A stretch of DNA of 64,000 bases from Larus michahellis. Lineage: Eukaryota > Chordata > Aves > Charadriiformes > Laridae. Positions 1 to 11,100 of this stretch are shown here, piece after piece. The notes below the pieces were generated by a model. That model ran no database searches. It was given only the letters and a program-made list of their open reading frames with translations, and was not told the DNA's origin. Position numbers and translations under genes: made by a program. Numbering within the stretch: the stretch's first letter is position 1; each line of letters begins with the position of its first letter. The stretch spans positions 59,673,962-59,737,961 of the forward strand of contig NC_133930.1 of assembly GCF_964199755.1 (NCBI RefSeq), in the 5' to 3' direction.

Positions 1-1
1 G

Positions 2-2251
2 AAGGAACCTACTAGGGGAAGTGCCCTACTGGACCTACTGTTTGTTAACAGAGAAGGTCTTGTGGGGGATGTAAAGGTTGGAGGTCGTCTTGGGCAGAGT
101 GACCATGAAATGATAGAGTTTTCAATTCTTGGTGAAGGGAGGCGGGGAGCCAGCAAAACTGCCACCTTGGATTTCCGAAGGGCAGACCTTAACCTGTTTA
201 GGAGCATGGTTGAGAGTGTCCCTTGGGAGGCAGTTTTGAAGAGCAAAGGTGCCCAGGAAGGCTGGTCATACTTCAAGCAGGTGCTCTTAGAAGCACAGGT
301 GAAGGCCATCCCCACGTCGCGAAAAACGAGCCGACGGGGAAGAAGGCCAGCCTGGCTAAATAGAGAGCTTTGGCTGGACCTCAGGAAAAAAAGGAAGGCT
401 TACATTCTCTGGAAAAGGGGCTTAGCAACTTATGAGGATTATCAAGATATAACAAAGCTATGCAGGGGGAAGATTAGAAGGGCCAAAGCTCAATCAGAAC
501 TCAGCTTGGCCACTGCAGTTAAAGACAACAGGAAGAGATTTTTCCAGTATATCAACAGAAAAAGGAAGACTAGGGAAAATATAGGTCCACTGATGAATGA
601 GACGGGTGCCCTAGTGGTGGAAGACACAGAGAAGGCAGAGTTACTGAATGCCTTCTTTTCTTCGGTCTTCACTGATAAAGCCATCCCTCACGAATCCCAT
701 ACCCTGGAGGCACGGGGGAAGGTCGGGAGAGAGGAAGACTTTCCCTTAGTTGAGGAGGACCGGGTCAGAGACCACTTGGCCAAGCTGGACATTCATAAAT
801 CCATGGGCCCTGACGGGATGCACCCGCGAGTGCTGAGAGAGCTGGCAGATGTTACCACTAGACCGCTCTCCATTGTCTTTGCAAGGTCGTGGGGAACAGG
901 AGAGGTGCCTGAGGACTGGAGGAAGGCTGACATCACTCCAATCTTCAAAAAAGGCAAGAAGGAGGACCCAGGGAACTACAGGCCGGTTAGTCTCACCTCT
1001 GTCCCTGGGAAGGTAATGGAGCGACTCATTCTGGATGTCGTCTCCAAACACATAGAGGAACAGGAAGTTATTGGAAGTGGTCAGCATGGATTTACCAAGG
1101 GCAAATCATGCCTGACCAATCTGATAGCTTTCTATGATGTTATAACGGGTTGGCTGGATGAGGGGAGAGATGTAGATGTCATCTACCTTGACCTTAGCAA
1201 GGCTTTTGACACTGTCTCCCATAACATCCTCATTAGGAAGCTGAGGAAGTATGGGCTAGATGAGGTGACAGTGAGGTGGATCGAGAGCTGGCTGAGTGAC
1301 AGAACTCAGAGGGTTGTGATCAGTGGCACAGAGTCCAGTTGGAGGCCTGTAACCAGTGGTGTCCCTCAGGGGTCAATACTTGGTCCAATTTTGTTCAATA
1401 TATTCATTAATGACCTAGATGAGGGGACAGAGTGTGTCCTCAGCAAGTTTGCTGATGATACCAAGCTGGGAGGGGTGGCCGACACTCCAGAGGGCCGTGC
1501 TGCCATCCAGCGTGACCTGGACAGGCTGGAGAGCTGGGCAGAGAAGAACCTAATGAGGTTCAACAAAAGCAAGCGTAGGGTCCTGCACCTGGGAAGGAAG
1601 AACGCCAAACACCAGTATAGGTTAGGGGCGGACATGCTGGGAAGCAGCTCTGAGGAGAAGGACCTGGGGGTCCTAGTAGACAGCAAATTATCCATGAGCC
1701 AGCAGTGTGCCCTTGTCGCCAAGAAGGCCAATGGCATCCTGGGCTGCATAGGGAAGAGTGTGGCCAGTAGGTCGAGGGAGGTCATTCTCCCCCTCTACTC
1801 TGCACTGGTGAGGCCACAACTGGAGTACTGTGTCCAGTTTTGTTCTCCCCAGTTCAAGAGGGACAGGGAACTACTAGAGCGAGTCCAGCGAAGGGCAACC
1901 AAGATGATTATGGGACTGGAGCACCTCCCTTATGAGGAAAGGCTGAAAGAGCTGGGACTCTTTAGCCTGGAGAAGAGAAGGTTGAGGGGGGACCTGATTA
2001 ATGTTTACAAGTATCTAAAGGGTGGGTTGAAGGAGGACGGAGCCAGGCTCTTTTCAATGGTTCCCAGTGACAGGACAAGGGGCAATGGGCACAAGCTAGA
2101 ACATAGGAAGTTCCGTTCAAATACACGGAAAAACTTCTTTACGGTGAGGGTGACAGAGCACTGGAACAGGCTGCCCAGGGAGGTTGTGGAGTCCCCTACT
2201 CTGGAGATTTTCAAGACCCGCCTGGATGCAGCCCTGAGGGATGTACTTTAG
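2..2251 (+). CDS. CR1 ORF2 (endonuclease C-terminus plus reverse transcriptase), 5'-partial
   Basis: This is the replication protein of a CR1 LINE: an APE-type endonuclease fused to a reverse transcriptase, used for target-primed reverse transcription in the nucleus. The frame is open from position 2, before the first possible start (GTG at 62), so it is the 3' part of a longer ORF and no start should be assigned here. Counting residues from position 62, the endonuclease SDH motif is at 13-15 (nt 98-106). RT landmarks follow in order: [28 protein letters not shown], motif [10 protein letters not shown] (Asp377, nt 1190), GVPQG (nt 1358-1372) and the catalytic FADD box (nt 1448-1459). The C-terminal part with [14 protein letters not shown] is intact. 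The frame stays open for 750 codons with all catalytic RT residues visible, which is unusual for avian CR1 copies, most of which are short 3' fragments. Expression or activity is not shown by sequence alone. Confidence 0.93.
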   Translation, partial: KEPTRGSALLDLLFVNREGLVGDVKVGGRLGQSDHEMIEFSILGEGRRGASKTATLDFRRADLNLFRSMVESVPWEAVLKSKGAQEGWSYFKQVLLEAQVKAIPTSRKTSRRGRRPAWLNRELWLDLRKKRKAYILWKRGLATYEDYQDITKLCRGKIRRAKAQSELSLATAVKDNRKRFFQYINRKRKTRENIGPLMNETGALVVEDTEKAELLNAFFSSVFTDKAIPHESHTLEARGKVGREEDFPLVEEDRVRDHLAKLDIHKSMGPDGMHPRVLRELADVTTRPLSIVFARSWGTGEVPEDWRKADITPIFKKGKKEDPGNYRPVSLTSVPGKVMERLILDVVSKHIEEQEVIGSGQHGFTKGKSCLTNLIAFYDVITGWLDEGRDVDVIYLDLSKAFDTVSHNILIRKLRKYGLDEVTVRWIESWLSDRTQRVVISGTESSWRPVTSGVPQGSILGPILFNIFINDLDEGTECVLSKFADDTKLGGVADTPEGRAAIQRDLDRLESWAEKNLMRFNKSKRRVLHLGRKNAKHQYRLGADMLGSSSEEKDLGVLVDSKLSMSQQCALVAKKANGILGCIGKSVASRSREVILPLYSALVRPQLEYCVQFCSPQFKRDRELLERVQRRATKMIMGLEHLPYEERLKELGLFSLEKRRLRGDLINVYKYLKGGLKEDGARLFSMVPSDRTRGNGHKLEHRKFRSNTRKNFFTVRVTEHWNRLPREVVESPTLEIFKTRLDAALRDVL

Positions 2252-2314
2252 GTAATCCTGCTCTAGCAGGGGAGTTGGACTAGATGATCTCTAGAGGTCC
2301 CTTCCAACTCTGAA

Positions 2315-2340
2315 GATTCCGTGATTCCGTGATTCCATGA
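2315..2340 (+). repeat. CR1 3' terminal octamer tail
   Basis: Three tandem copies of an 8-bp unit (ATTCCGTG, ATTCCGTG, ATTCCATG) close the element. CR1 elements typically end in such short tandem repeats, which mark the 3' boundary. Confidence 0.85.
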
Positions 2341-2782
2341 TGAAGTTTTTGAATAGAACTTCACTGAACAAATTAAGGTTCTCCTTTGCACAGTAAGTAT
2401 TGCAAGTTTTAATTATCAAATAACAAATGTAAACTATGCATTTACAACTATCAGTTAAAAAAACCCCAACTTTTCTTCTTCTACACGCTTATGGAAGAAA
2501 ATCAGGTATATTAGTTGAGTGAAAAAGAACCCCAGTTGAGAATAAGACACTGACCTGAATTAATGCCAATACCAGTTTGTAATTTTTAACTATTAATAGA
2601 AATCTTACTATTTCTTTAGTTTTATTACGCACCAGAATAAGCTTTGAAATTGCTGGTTGTAACTACCTTTCACATCAGATACATATAAAATGAATCAACT
2701 TCCATTGTTTAACCAGGTATGTGAATTAATAACACATTCTATACAGTAAACAGGCACTGAGAATTACAAAACCTTTGAAAAT
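2341..2782. other. AT-rich spacer, nothing recognised
   Basis: Unique-looking AT-rich sequence between the young sense CR1 and the old antisense CR1. I see no ORF of note, no repeat and no RNA gene. Confidence 0.5.
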
Positions 2783-5110
2783 TTGATTGGAAGGGACTGA
2801 TGGAGATCACTTAATCCAATCTCCCATTCAAAGGAGGATCACCCATACTAGATCAGGTCAGTTATGATTTTGTCTATCTGAGGCATGGAAATGTCCACGG
2901 ATGGAAATTCTGCAAATTCTTCACTCACCTGTTCCAGTTCTTACCCTTTTGATACAACTGTATTTTCTAACATTCAATCTGAACTGTCCAAGCAGCAAAT
3001 TGTCAGTGTTGCTATACCATGTTATTATACCATCCACCTCCTAAAATTGTCTAACACCATTACCTTTGTAATTAACCTTCAAGTAGCTGTAGGTTGCTAT
3101 TAGATTTTTCCCTTTGCCTTCTCTTTGCTAGACTAAACAAACCAAGTTCTCTCTTCCTCTCCTTGTAAGTCACCATGCTCGTAAATATTGTTATCCTGTG
3201 TTGGACTTATTCCAGCATCTTAAATGTTCTGTTTGAACTGGGGAGACAAAACTGGACCGGCATGCCATTGGCAGTCCCACCACAGTCAGGCAGAATGGAA
3301 TAACTACTTCCTCAATATCCTAGGCTATCCTCATGAACTCCTTGCCGAACATCACCGTGTTGATGTTGACTTAATCCTCAAGTTTATCAAAGTCTGTCTG
3401 GATTGAAACTCTGCCATTTGCATGTGTCAATCATGCTCCCATAATTCATTACCATCCACAAATTTGCTAAGAGTGTATTCTATCTCATTATGTATACCAC
3501 TGATGATGATAACAGTATTTGCCCCAGCACTGACTCCTGACTCAGCTTGTTGCCAGCTGCCAATCACATATTACTGTATTGCTCATTAAACTTTGAACCA
3601 GGTGCTACAGCCCATTTTTATCCCATCTGACAGTCTGCTCATCCAGGACATACTTCCAAATAAGAATGCTGTGATGGTGCCAACAACTGTGCTAAAATCA
3701 AGGGATATGACATCCATTGCTTTCTGCACAGCTGTTTCATCAGTGGTAGCGATCAAGTTGGTCAAGCATGATTTGCCCTTAACATACTTATGTTGACTGT
3801 TCATGATTACATTCTTGTCCTTCACATGTTTGGAAATGGATTACAAGAAGACATCCTCCATAATCCTTCTAAAAACTGAGAAGAGGCTAACTGGTTTATA
3901 GGCCCCACATCCTCCTTTTTCACTTTTCCTAAACATGAGTATAGGAATGGCTTTTTCTATTTGTCAGGGACCTCCTGTGATTTCCCTGATTTTCATTCAA
4001 TGATAGATAATGACTGCACAGACACATCAGTTTACTCCGTCAGCACTCTCACCTGCATCCCACCTGGTCCAAATACATTTAACTTCTATAAAAGATCTGT
4101 TGTTCCCTAACTGTTAGCTGTCACTCTCCTTCCCAAACATTGGCAATGTATGTAGAAATCAGGAGCAATATTGTCTGTGAAGTCTTTCACAAAAATGGCA
4201 TTGGGTACTTCAGTGGTTTTTATGTTGTCCATCATAAGCTGTCTCCATGTTCAAGCTGTCTCCAGATCAGCTTTGTCTGAACCACCTTTCATTATCAGCA
4301 TATTGTAGAATCCTCTTTACTTCCCGAGTCATTCAGTTGTCATTCCTGATTTTGCGTCTGAGTGCTTTTGGGATCCTCCTAAGCTGGCTGTCCATGTTTC
4401 CACTTCTTGCATGCTGTCTTTTTTGCATTTTAGTTAATTAAGTTCTTAACTCAGCCAAGGAGGCTTTCTGCAGCCTTCCTGCACAACACAGTTGCTCCTT
4501 CTTGAGCTTTCAGTAAATTCAGTCAATCTGACCTGAGCACTCTTCCTCTTGTGACAGCTTCCTAAAGGAAGGACTTTGCCTAACAATTTCCTAAGGAACC
4601 CAAAGTCTGCTCTGCTGAAGTCCTAATTCCTAATTGCCTTTCTCTGAAACTGAAATTCAATCATCTTGTCATGGGAACCCAAGCTGCCTTTTATGGCTAC
4701 TTTTGCCACCAACTCTTCCCCGTCTGTATGAGGCAGGTCAGGCAAAGGATGACCTATTCTTTGCTCCTCTAGTATTTCCATTAGGAAACTGCCACTAAGG
4801 CAGTTTAGGAACTTCCTGGATTGCTTATGCAGTGTGTTGTCATCCTGTCAGATGTCTGGATAGTTAAATCTCCCATGAGAAGAAAGACGATTAGCAGGGT
4901 TGGGTTAGTTGTTTCTCTACTTCCTCCTATGTGTTCTGTAACAGATCACAACCACATTTTTGGCATTATGTCTCCCGCTAATGCTGACCCACACACCCTC
5001 AGAAGGCATGCCCTCAGTTTCAAACTGGAGTGATGTGAAGACAAAGAGCTCCTTTACATACAGCATGATACTCTCTTCTTCCATCCCTATCCTTCCTAAA
5101 GAGCAACCTG
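2783..5110 (-). mobile_element. Ancient CR1 LINE, antisense, decayed
   Basis: Reading the - strand from right to left, CR1 ORF2 landmarks appear in the correct order with stops and frameshifts between them. Endonuclease: a stretch like VWVSISGRHNAKNVVV (about 5000), a degraded MGDFNYPDI motif (about 4870), then KVAIKGSLGSHDKMIEF (about 4700), the counterpart of the SDH region. Reverse transcriptase: [16 protein letters not shown] and a degraded motif A MDVISLDFS (about 3800-3700), a ruined FADD box reading FVDG (about 3465), and GLFSLAKRRQREK (about 3130). The left end, TTGGAAGGGACTGATGGAGA, is the antisense CR1 3' UTR. The copy is about 2.3 kb and spans nearly all of ORF2. The right boundary is soft, and CR1 sequence may continue to about 5260. 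It is inactive. Confidence 0.85.
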
Positions 5111-8100
5111 TTATTCACTGTGAAAGCTGTGCACGTGTCATCGTGGCACATGGAGAACCTCTGAGGGTGCAGGTTGGTAACGCCAGCATCAGCACCAAGC
5201 CAGTGGTTAGGTGCTGTAGGAATCTGAAAATGCCAATCAAGATTGCATATCCCCTACCCAGTCTCCTGATTGAAGTTGTCTGTCACCCTAGGGAGACATC
5301 TGGAAGAGACCTCAAGACACACTCCAGATGGAGAGGGGAAATGTCACAGGCACCTGAGAGGGAACAGAAGGGACACTCAGCCCTGCTGCAAGACAATGCA
5401 CTGCAGGGCTGGAACTGCCTCCCTGGCCTGCCCTGGCCTTCCTTGGCCCGTGCTGTCCCATAGGACAGGGAAGTCATATAATTAGTGGCACTGCACATCT
5501 ATCTGTGACTGAAGTATACAAGTACACTTAATCTCCAAATTTCTCATTTGGCATTAAGACACAAGACCATCCCCCACCCCCTACACTCCCTCCGATGAAT
5601 TTAACTGAAAGTTCTCCTTACCAAATTAGCAAGTGTTCACATTGACATCACCCAGTAAGAAGCGCACATGTGAACTGTACGAGTCTGTGCTGAAAACCTT
5701 ACCTCTGACCACCGCTCTCATTCACAAAGTACTGCTACACAAAGTAGAACATTCACTTTATATAACAAAGAAAACCATCAAGAAACAAGCACACAATGAA
5801 GTATTTCAATTAAATGGCAACAGTATGAAAAAATAGTGACAGAAAGGAGTGGTGTCACGAATATTTTGAATCTAGACACAAAGATTGACTACCACAAGAC
5901 TGGAAGTGTGTGGAAAGCAAATGAAGGAAAGACTGGGTATGCAAGGATACACAACTGCTCTATTTAGTCCAGGGCACTTGCACGGAAGTACAGAGCATTT
6001 AGGTATTAAAAGTATAATGGGATGTTTTAAATGAAAGGGATTAACAGATGCTAGCTCACTCATGAACTGTTATATCAGATTTTCTAAGGCAATAGGTCAT
6101 CAAAAGTCTTATTGAATCTGGAGGCTGGTGATTGAGAAATTTGTTTCCAAAACTGGATTTCTGGAATTCAAGCTTAAAATTCTGGGAAGCTGAACCTGTG
6201 CATGTACTAGTAATTAGTTTGGATTTAACTTTATGGCATAATAGCTGTGTACTAGAAGCTAGAAACTGCATGTTTTCAATCTGAAGAAATTCTCTTGAAA
6301 ATTGTGGCTCATGTTAATTTGTACAAAAGTGTTTTTCTAATTGTACAGAAAAAAATGGTCACAACACAGAAAATTACAACGATTGGACAGACTGCCAGAG
6401 AGGCATGGAACTAGTTGAAATGTGTTAAGGGACTTATTAAGGCTTTTGTCTTTTCTAATACATTTATTGAATGCTTCTGAAAAGCAGAAAATACCAAACA
6501 AGGAACTCTGGTTACAAAACATTAACAGCTTTAGAAAAAATTAGTCTGCAAGAAAACTACAGACTTTGTATTTAACTTACCTACTGGAAATCGGATATTG
6601 CTCTAAATTTAAATGGAGAACAGTCCCACACAGAGGCAGCAAACTTTGGAGGTCAGAGATACAGTTCAAAATTTCCTTCCTTTCCCATATGCATACGAAT
6701 CATACATACAATGAATGACCTACCATAAATCAATACACTGCAGCCCTCAGCCTTTAGCTGCAGAAGTCCATACTACCTAACCTCCACCACCCTTGCACTG
6801 TAAGATCTAGAAAAGCCATCCTCATCCCTGCCCTACTAAGAGTTTTCCCTAAATCCTAGACCTCTAGTCCTACCCTACGTTTCCTTAGTCACTTAGACTC
6901 CCTCTAGAAGAGGATGCCCTTCCTGTGCCTTGCTCTAGTTGGTAGTCCTTCCCCTTCCCTGTGAAGATGAAGCGCTCTCCGGTCCATGGTTTCAGTGCAG
7001 TTATCACAGCACATCCTGTGATCCTGCTTGGCTTGAGTCAAGAAAACCACCTCTGTGCTACCAGCAATTAAGGGAGCCATTGCCTCGACACAGTTAACAG
7101 CTCCTGTAGCCTGTTCCATTGATAAAGTAAACTTGCACTCTGCTCCTCAGCATAAGGGAGAGGTTTTAAGGGCAGGAGCGGGAAGATAGAGGAAGAGAGG
7201 AACTGAAGGTTGGAAAAGAAGGTTTGATGGGATTTCCTTAGGGATTTCATTTTGATTGTATACATTTATTAGTGCCGATGGGTGCCCTCTATACATAAAA
7301 AACTTCTGTGACAGCAGTTAGGAAAAAGGAGTCAAGCCAGAAGAAATGAAGATTGATAGCTGTATCCTTGAATATCTATTTTTTATTTTATCTTCCATTA
7401 CAGTCATTGCCTCATGCTTTCATAGAATATAAGCTTCATGATACATTTGGGAGACATTAAATATTCAGGAACATTATGGACAGTCCTTTGCCGGAGAAGC
7501 AAGGAGAAATGTCTCACTAAGATAATGCTGGCCACTGAGGTGAGCTACTCAGGAGGACTTCTTTTTTTCATCTGGCCTGAATTTCACTCACATGGGATTT
7601 CTTTCTTAAGTTACACTGATCTGGTCCAGTAAAAAAAATAATAATTTCGGGAAAAATGAGTGTTAATGCTATTAAAGCACCCAAAAAGGCAAGTGCTACC
7701 TTTATAACTTAAAATAAAACACCAATCTAAATTTCTTTAGAGCTGATTGTGGGCTAGCTTTAACAGCTTTTCCTCTAAGACTTTGCTCCAGTTTTCTCAA
7801 CAAGCTGAACTGCAGAGGTGGCAGGTCATTGCTGCCTGACAGCAGTTACCAGGCTTGTGAGGAGGAAACATGACTCATACAGACCTTGTCACAACAGGCC
7901 TCACAGCACCCAGGCAAGTCTGTACTCTCAAGGCTCTTCTTTCTTACCCTTCTGCACCCCTTTGTCCCTCAGTGGTGACTTGGCTCTGCATGCCCAGGAT
8001 GGCAGTCAGGCACCTGGGATAAGGACATACAGGAGGTAGCTCTGCTCTTTGGAGGTCCCTTCTTTACCAATGCCACCTGTACTACCACCAGCGCCTTCCT

Positions 8101-11100
8101 CTTCAGAGCCTCTCAGAGTTTGCAAGCTGGTTTATTTCACCTCTGTGGCTTCTCTGTCAGATACAGGCACAAGGAACCTGCTCCCAGCCCTCTGAGGCAA
8201 TAAGAGAAGGGAAAAGGCAGAGCTGATAAACCAGGTATGCAATATGCACACCGCATTGAGGACGGAAGAGAGAACAATGCATGGAGGTGGAGAAAGAGGA
8301 CCAAAGACATAAGCATCATCACCATCTACTCAGCTTTCCTGCAGGCAAAAGAGGCAACAGCAGTGGGGATTTCCTCTCACGCCAACCCAAAAAAGACTTT
8401 TCAAGTCTGTATATTGGCAAGTATTGATGGTGCATTGTGTCAGCTTCTAGTAGGTTCCTGCTCACTGCAGGACTAAATTATTTTTTAGGATGCTATTTTT
8501 TTCCTTTTTTTTTGTTAGTCAAAGAGTTCATTAAGAAATACAAACTTCTAATTATCCTTCAAAATTATATTTTGAAAATTGTATCATCAATAATATACCT
8601 AAACAGTCACAAGTTTCTCAGAGGCAGACATTCATCTGACAAAAGAAGGATGCAAAATGGAAACTCTGACTCAGTGTGAAGTATGGTCTGAAAAACAATT
8701 CTGCTATAGGCCCACTTATAGTCAATATACTTTTTCATTGCCTCCATCCACAGAGAAAACTCATGTAAGACATTCTCTCACTTTCCTGCTGTATCTCTTC
8801 TGATACAACAATCTCTTACATAATAAGAATTAGGCATTACATTATTCATTTAAATGTGGCGTATAACTGTTAAAAGGTTGCAAGCTTTATTTTCTATCAC
8901 GGACCAGTATTTTCCCTCAACGTCAAAAGATTACAAAGACATTGCAGTTTTGAAGGTATTTTCAACCTTTCTGTGAGGCACTTTTTTGGAATAAAATTGT
9001 ACATAAGAGAGCATATTTTGAATGTGCTCTTCTTTTTCCCCTTTTTGTAAGTACTCTGCTAATCTACTTAAGGTGGAAAAGATGGGTGTTACGACTCTAA
9101 GAACCTAATTTAGCAATGTCATCTGTCATCAGCCTCACTTTAAATTTTTCTGTAAGGAACCTGTATATAAAAGAGGGTGAGAAAATTCCCCAAAGCCACT
9201 CTTGAAACTTTCATATTGGAAAAGCTGTTAACGATAAAAAGGGCCGACATATAAAAGGAAACTCACCATAACAAATTACTTCCCATAACAAATTAGTATA
9301 GTATTACAGCACATAATCCCACAATTTAAGACTGATTTTTTGGTAGGTATTAGTTATGGCAACTATAGCTTCTCTTTTCTGCTGTAATATGATCATCTAG
9401 TGAAAGAACACCATGTAAAGGTGCAAGACATTCTTGCTGGTTTACCTCCGTAAAACCCCTGATTTACAGTACATCTGAGTCTCGGTGTACTGTCTAGACA
9501 GGCCCTATTATGAAATTTTCTGCCCTCTTTAGGGCTCTATTTTCTGGCTGCATCTTACTTGGATATGACACACTTGACACTTTTGCTAAACTTTTGTTTC
9601 TCAACAAAAGGTTACTGATTAAAAATTCTTTTTCTGTCTGTATTGTATTTCGCTGTTGACAGGTAACACCTCCATATATTTAAACAATAATAAGTGTTAT
9701 AAACAGACAAGTGTTCTCCATATTTTCTTTAAATAAAATTCAACTATTACCCCATCTGGTCTGCTCTTCATTTCCCACTTTCACTCCGCATGTCTTTGAT
9801 GACACAAACTAAGGAAAGATAAAAAACATTTCTTAAAGTCCAGTTGTAAAGCTGCGCTTTTTGACACCCCAATTGATGTGTGTAGGCTGTATTTGAAAAC
9901 ATTTCTAACTCACTTTTATGTTGAAAATGTTAAGTATTAAACCGATGTCTTATCACTCTGAGAACGAACAGTTTCTGCACAATATGCCGTTACTTTCAGA
10001 GAATTAGAAGAGGCTTAGCTAAAAGGTAAAATTACTGAACAGAAAATTGGTTCTATTATACCTCAAACCAGGACAACCAACTACTCTTTTAACACCACCA
10101 TCTGTTCCAGGATTACAGAAAAATTTGATAATGAACCCTACGTTGTGCATCTTCAAAGCACAGTTGTGCCTAATTTTACGAGTTTTAATGTAAATAAGGT
10201 ACGTGCCTAACACTGACAATCTAAACATTTGAGATTTAATTCACACTTTGTGAACAGTCCGAGCAGTTCTAAGCAGAAAACCATGGTATCATTTCACAGC
10301 CTGACAGAGGAAATAAAATGGATTTCTGCAACTGCATTATTTAACTGTTGTATTTTTATTGTTTCTAAAACAAGCCTTCTTTGGCGATGTTTACAACGCA
10401 AGAAAAAATTCAGAGATTTTATTTTTGGTTTGCTTTTTCCTTTTTCCAGTTCTTGAAAATCATCTTTTGGGAGTGCATTGAAGCCCTAATCAGTACATTT
10501 CTCCACTGAGGCAACATATTGGATTCTTGATGCTTTTGCAAGGAAGAATGTAAGCAAGCAAAACACAAAAGTTTCAGAAACAGGTCAACATGTAACTTTA
10601 AAATGTAAATAATCATGCAAGCCAAGACAGTATTCATGCATGTGGAAATTATTAATACATTTCTGGCATCTAAAGAGACAGTCATAAATATAACGGATAC
10701 ATTAGATTTTTAAGAAGTAATTAAAGCCGGAAGCAATACTGTTTATTTGAAGCCCCAACCTCTTTTTCAACAGCAGACATCCTACGTGCTTTCAGCATCA
10801 GGAAACAGCCACAGGCCACTCATCCTTTTAGAGAATATTCAGTGCTTCCAGGAAGGGACTGGACTACATGACACATGATACAAATCATGACCCCTTCTGG
10901 CTTTCATCTGTAGGCAAACAACCTAGGTTCTGCTGGAAGCTGTTGGATCTAAAGATAGATAAATGCGAGAGTAATGAAAAAAAAAAAAATACTGATCACT
11001 GGAATACTAGAAGACACTGATGTAGACGAAAACTTCACAAAGAAACATTTGTTCAGACCAGTAATAAGAACTCATTTTAAAATCCTTAAGCCAATTTACT

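Larger units (their letters stand above)
1..2340 (+). mobile_element. CR1 LINE, young copy, 5' part outside the window
   Basis: Non-LTR retrotransposon of the CR1 family. It enters the window already inside the endonuclease domain of ORF2 and runs to its natural 3' end. After the ORF2 stop there is a short 3' UTR (2252-2314) with the usual CR1 end sequence, including GGAGTTGGACTAGATGATCT and CCCTTCCAACTC. The element ends in a tandem 8-bp tail (ATTCCGTG twice, then ATTCCATG; about 2315-2340) rather than poly(A), as expected for CR1. The uninterrupted frame and well-kept tail suggest a recent insertion. Whether the element is full length cannot be told from this window. Confidence 0.95.

Noticed and set aside
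746..1785. - strand frames of 113 and 139 codons inside the first element
   Set aside because: They lie antisense to the intact CR1 ORF2 and have no recognisable domain.
10840..10910. Possible CR1 3' end (GGGACTGGACTACATGAC)
   Set aside because: Too short and degraded, with no tail and no adjacent ORF2 sequence, to separate from chance.
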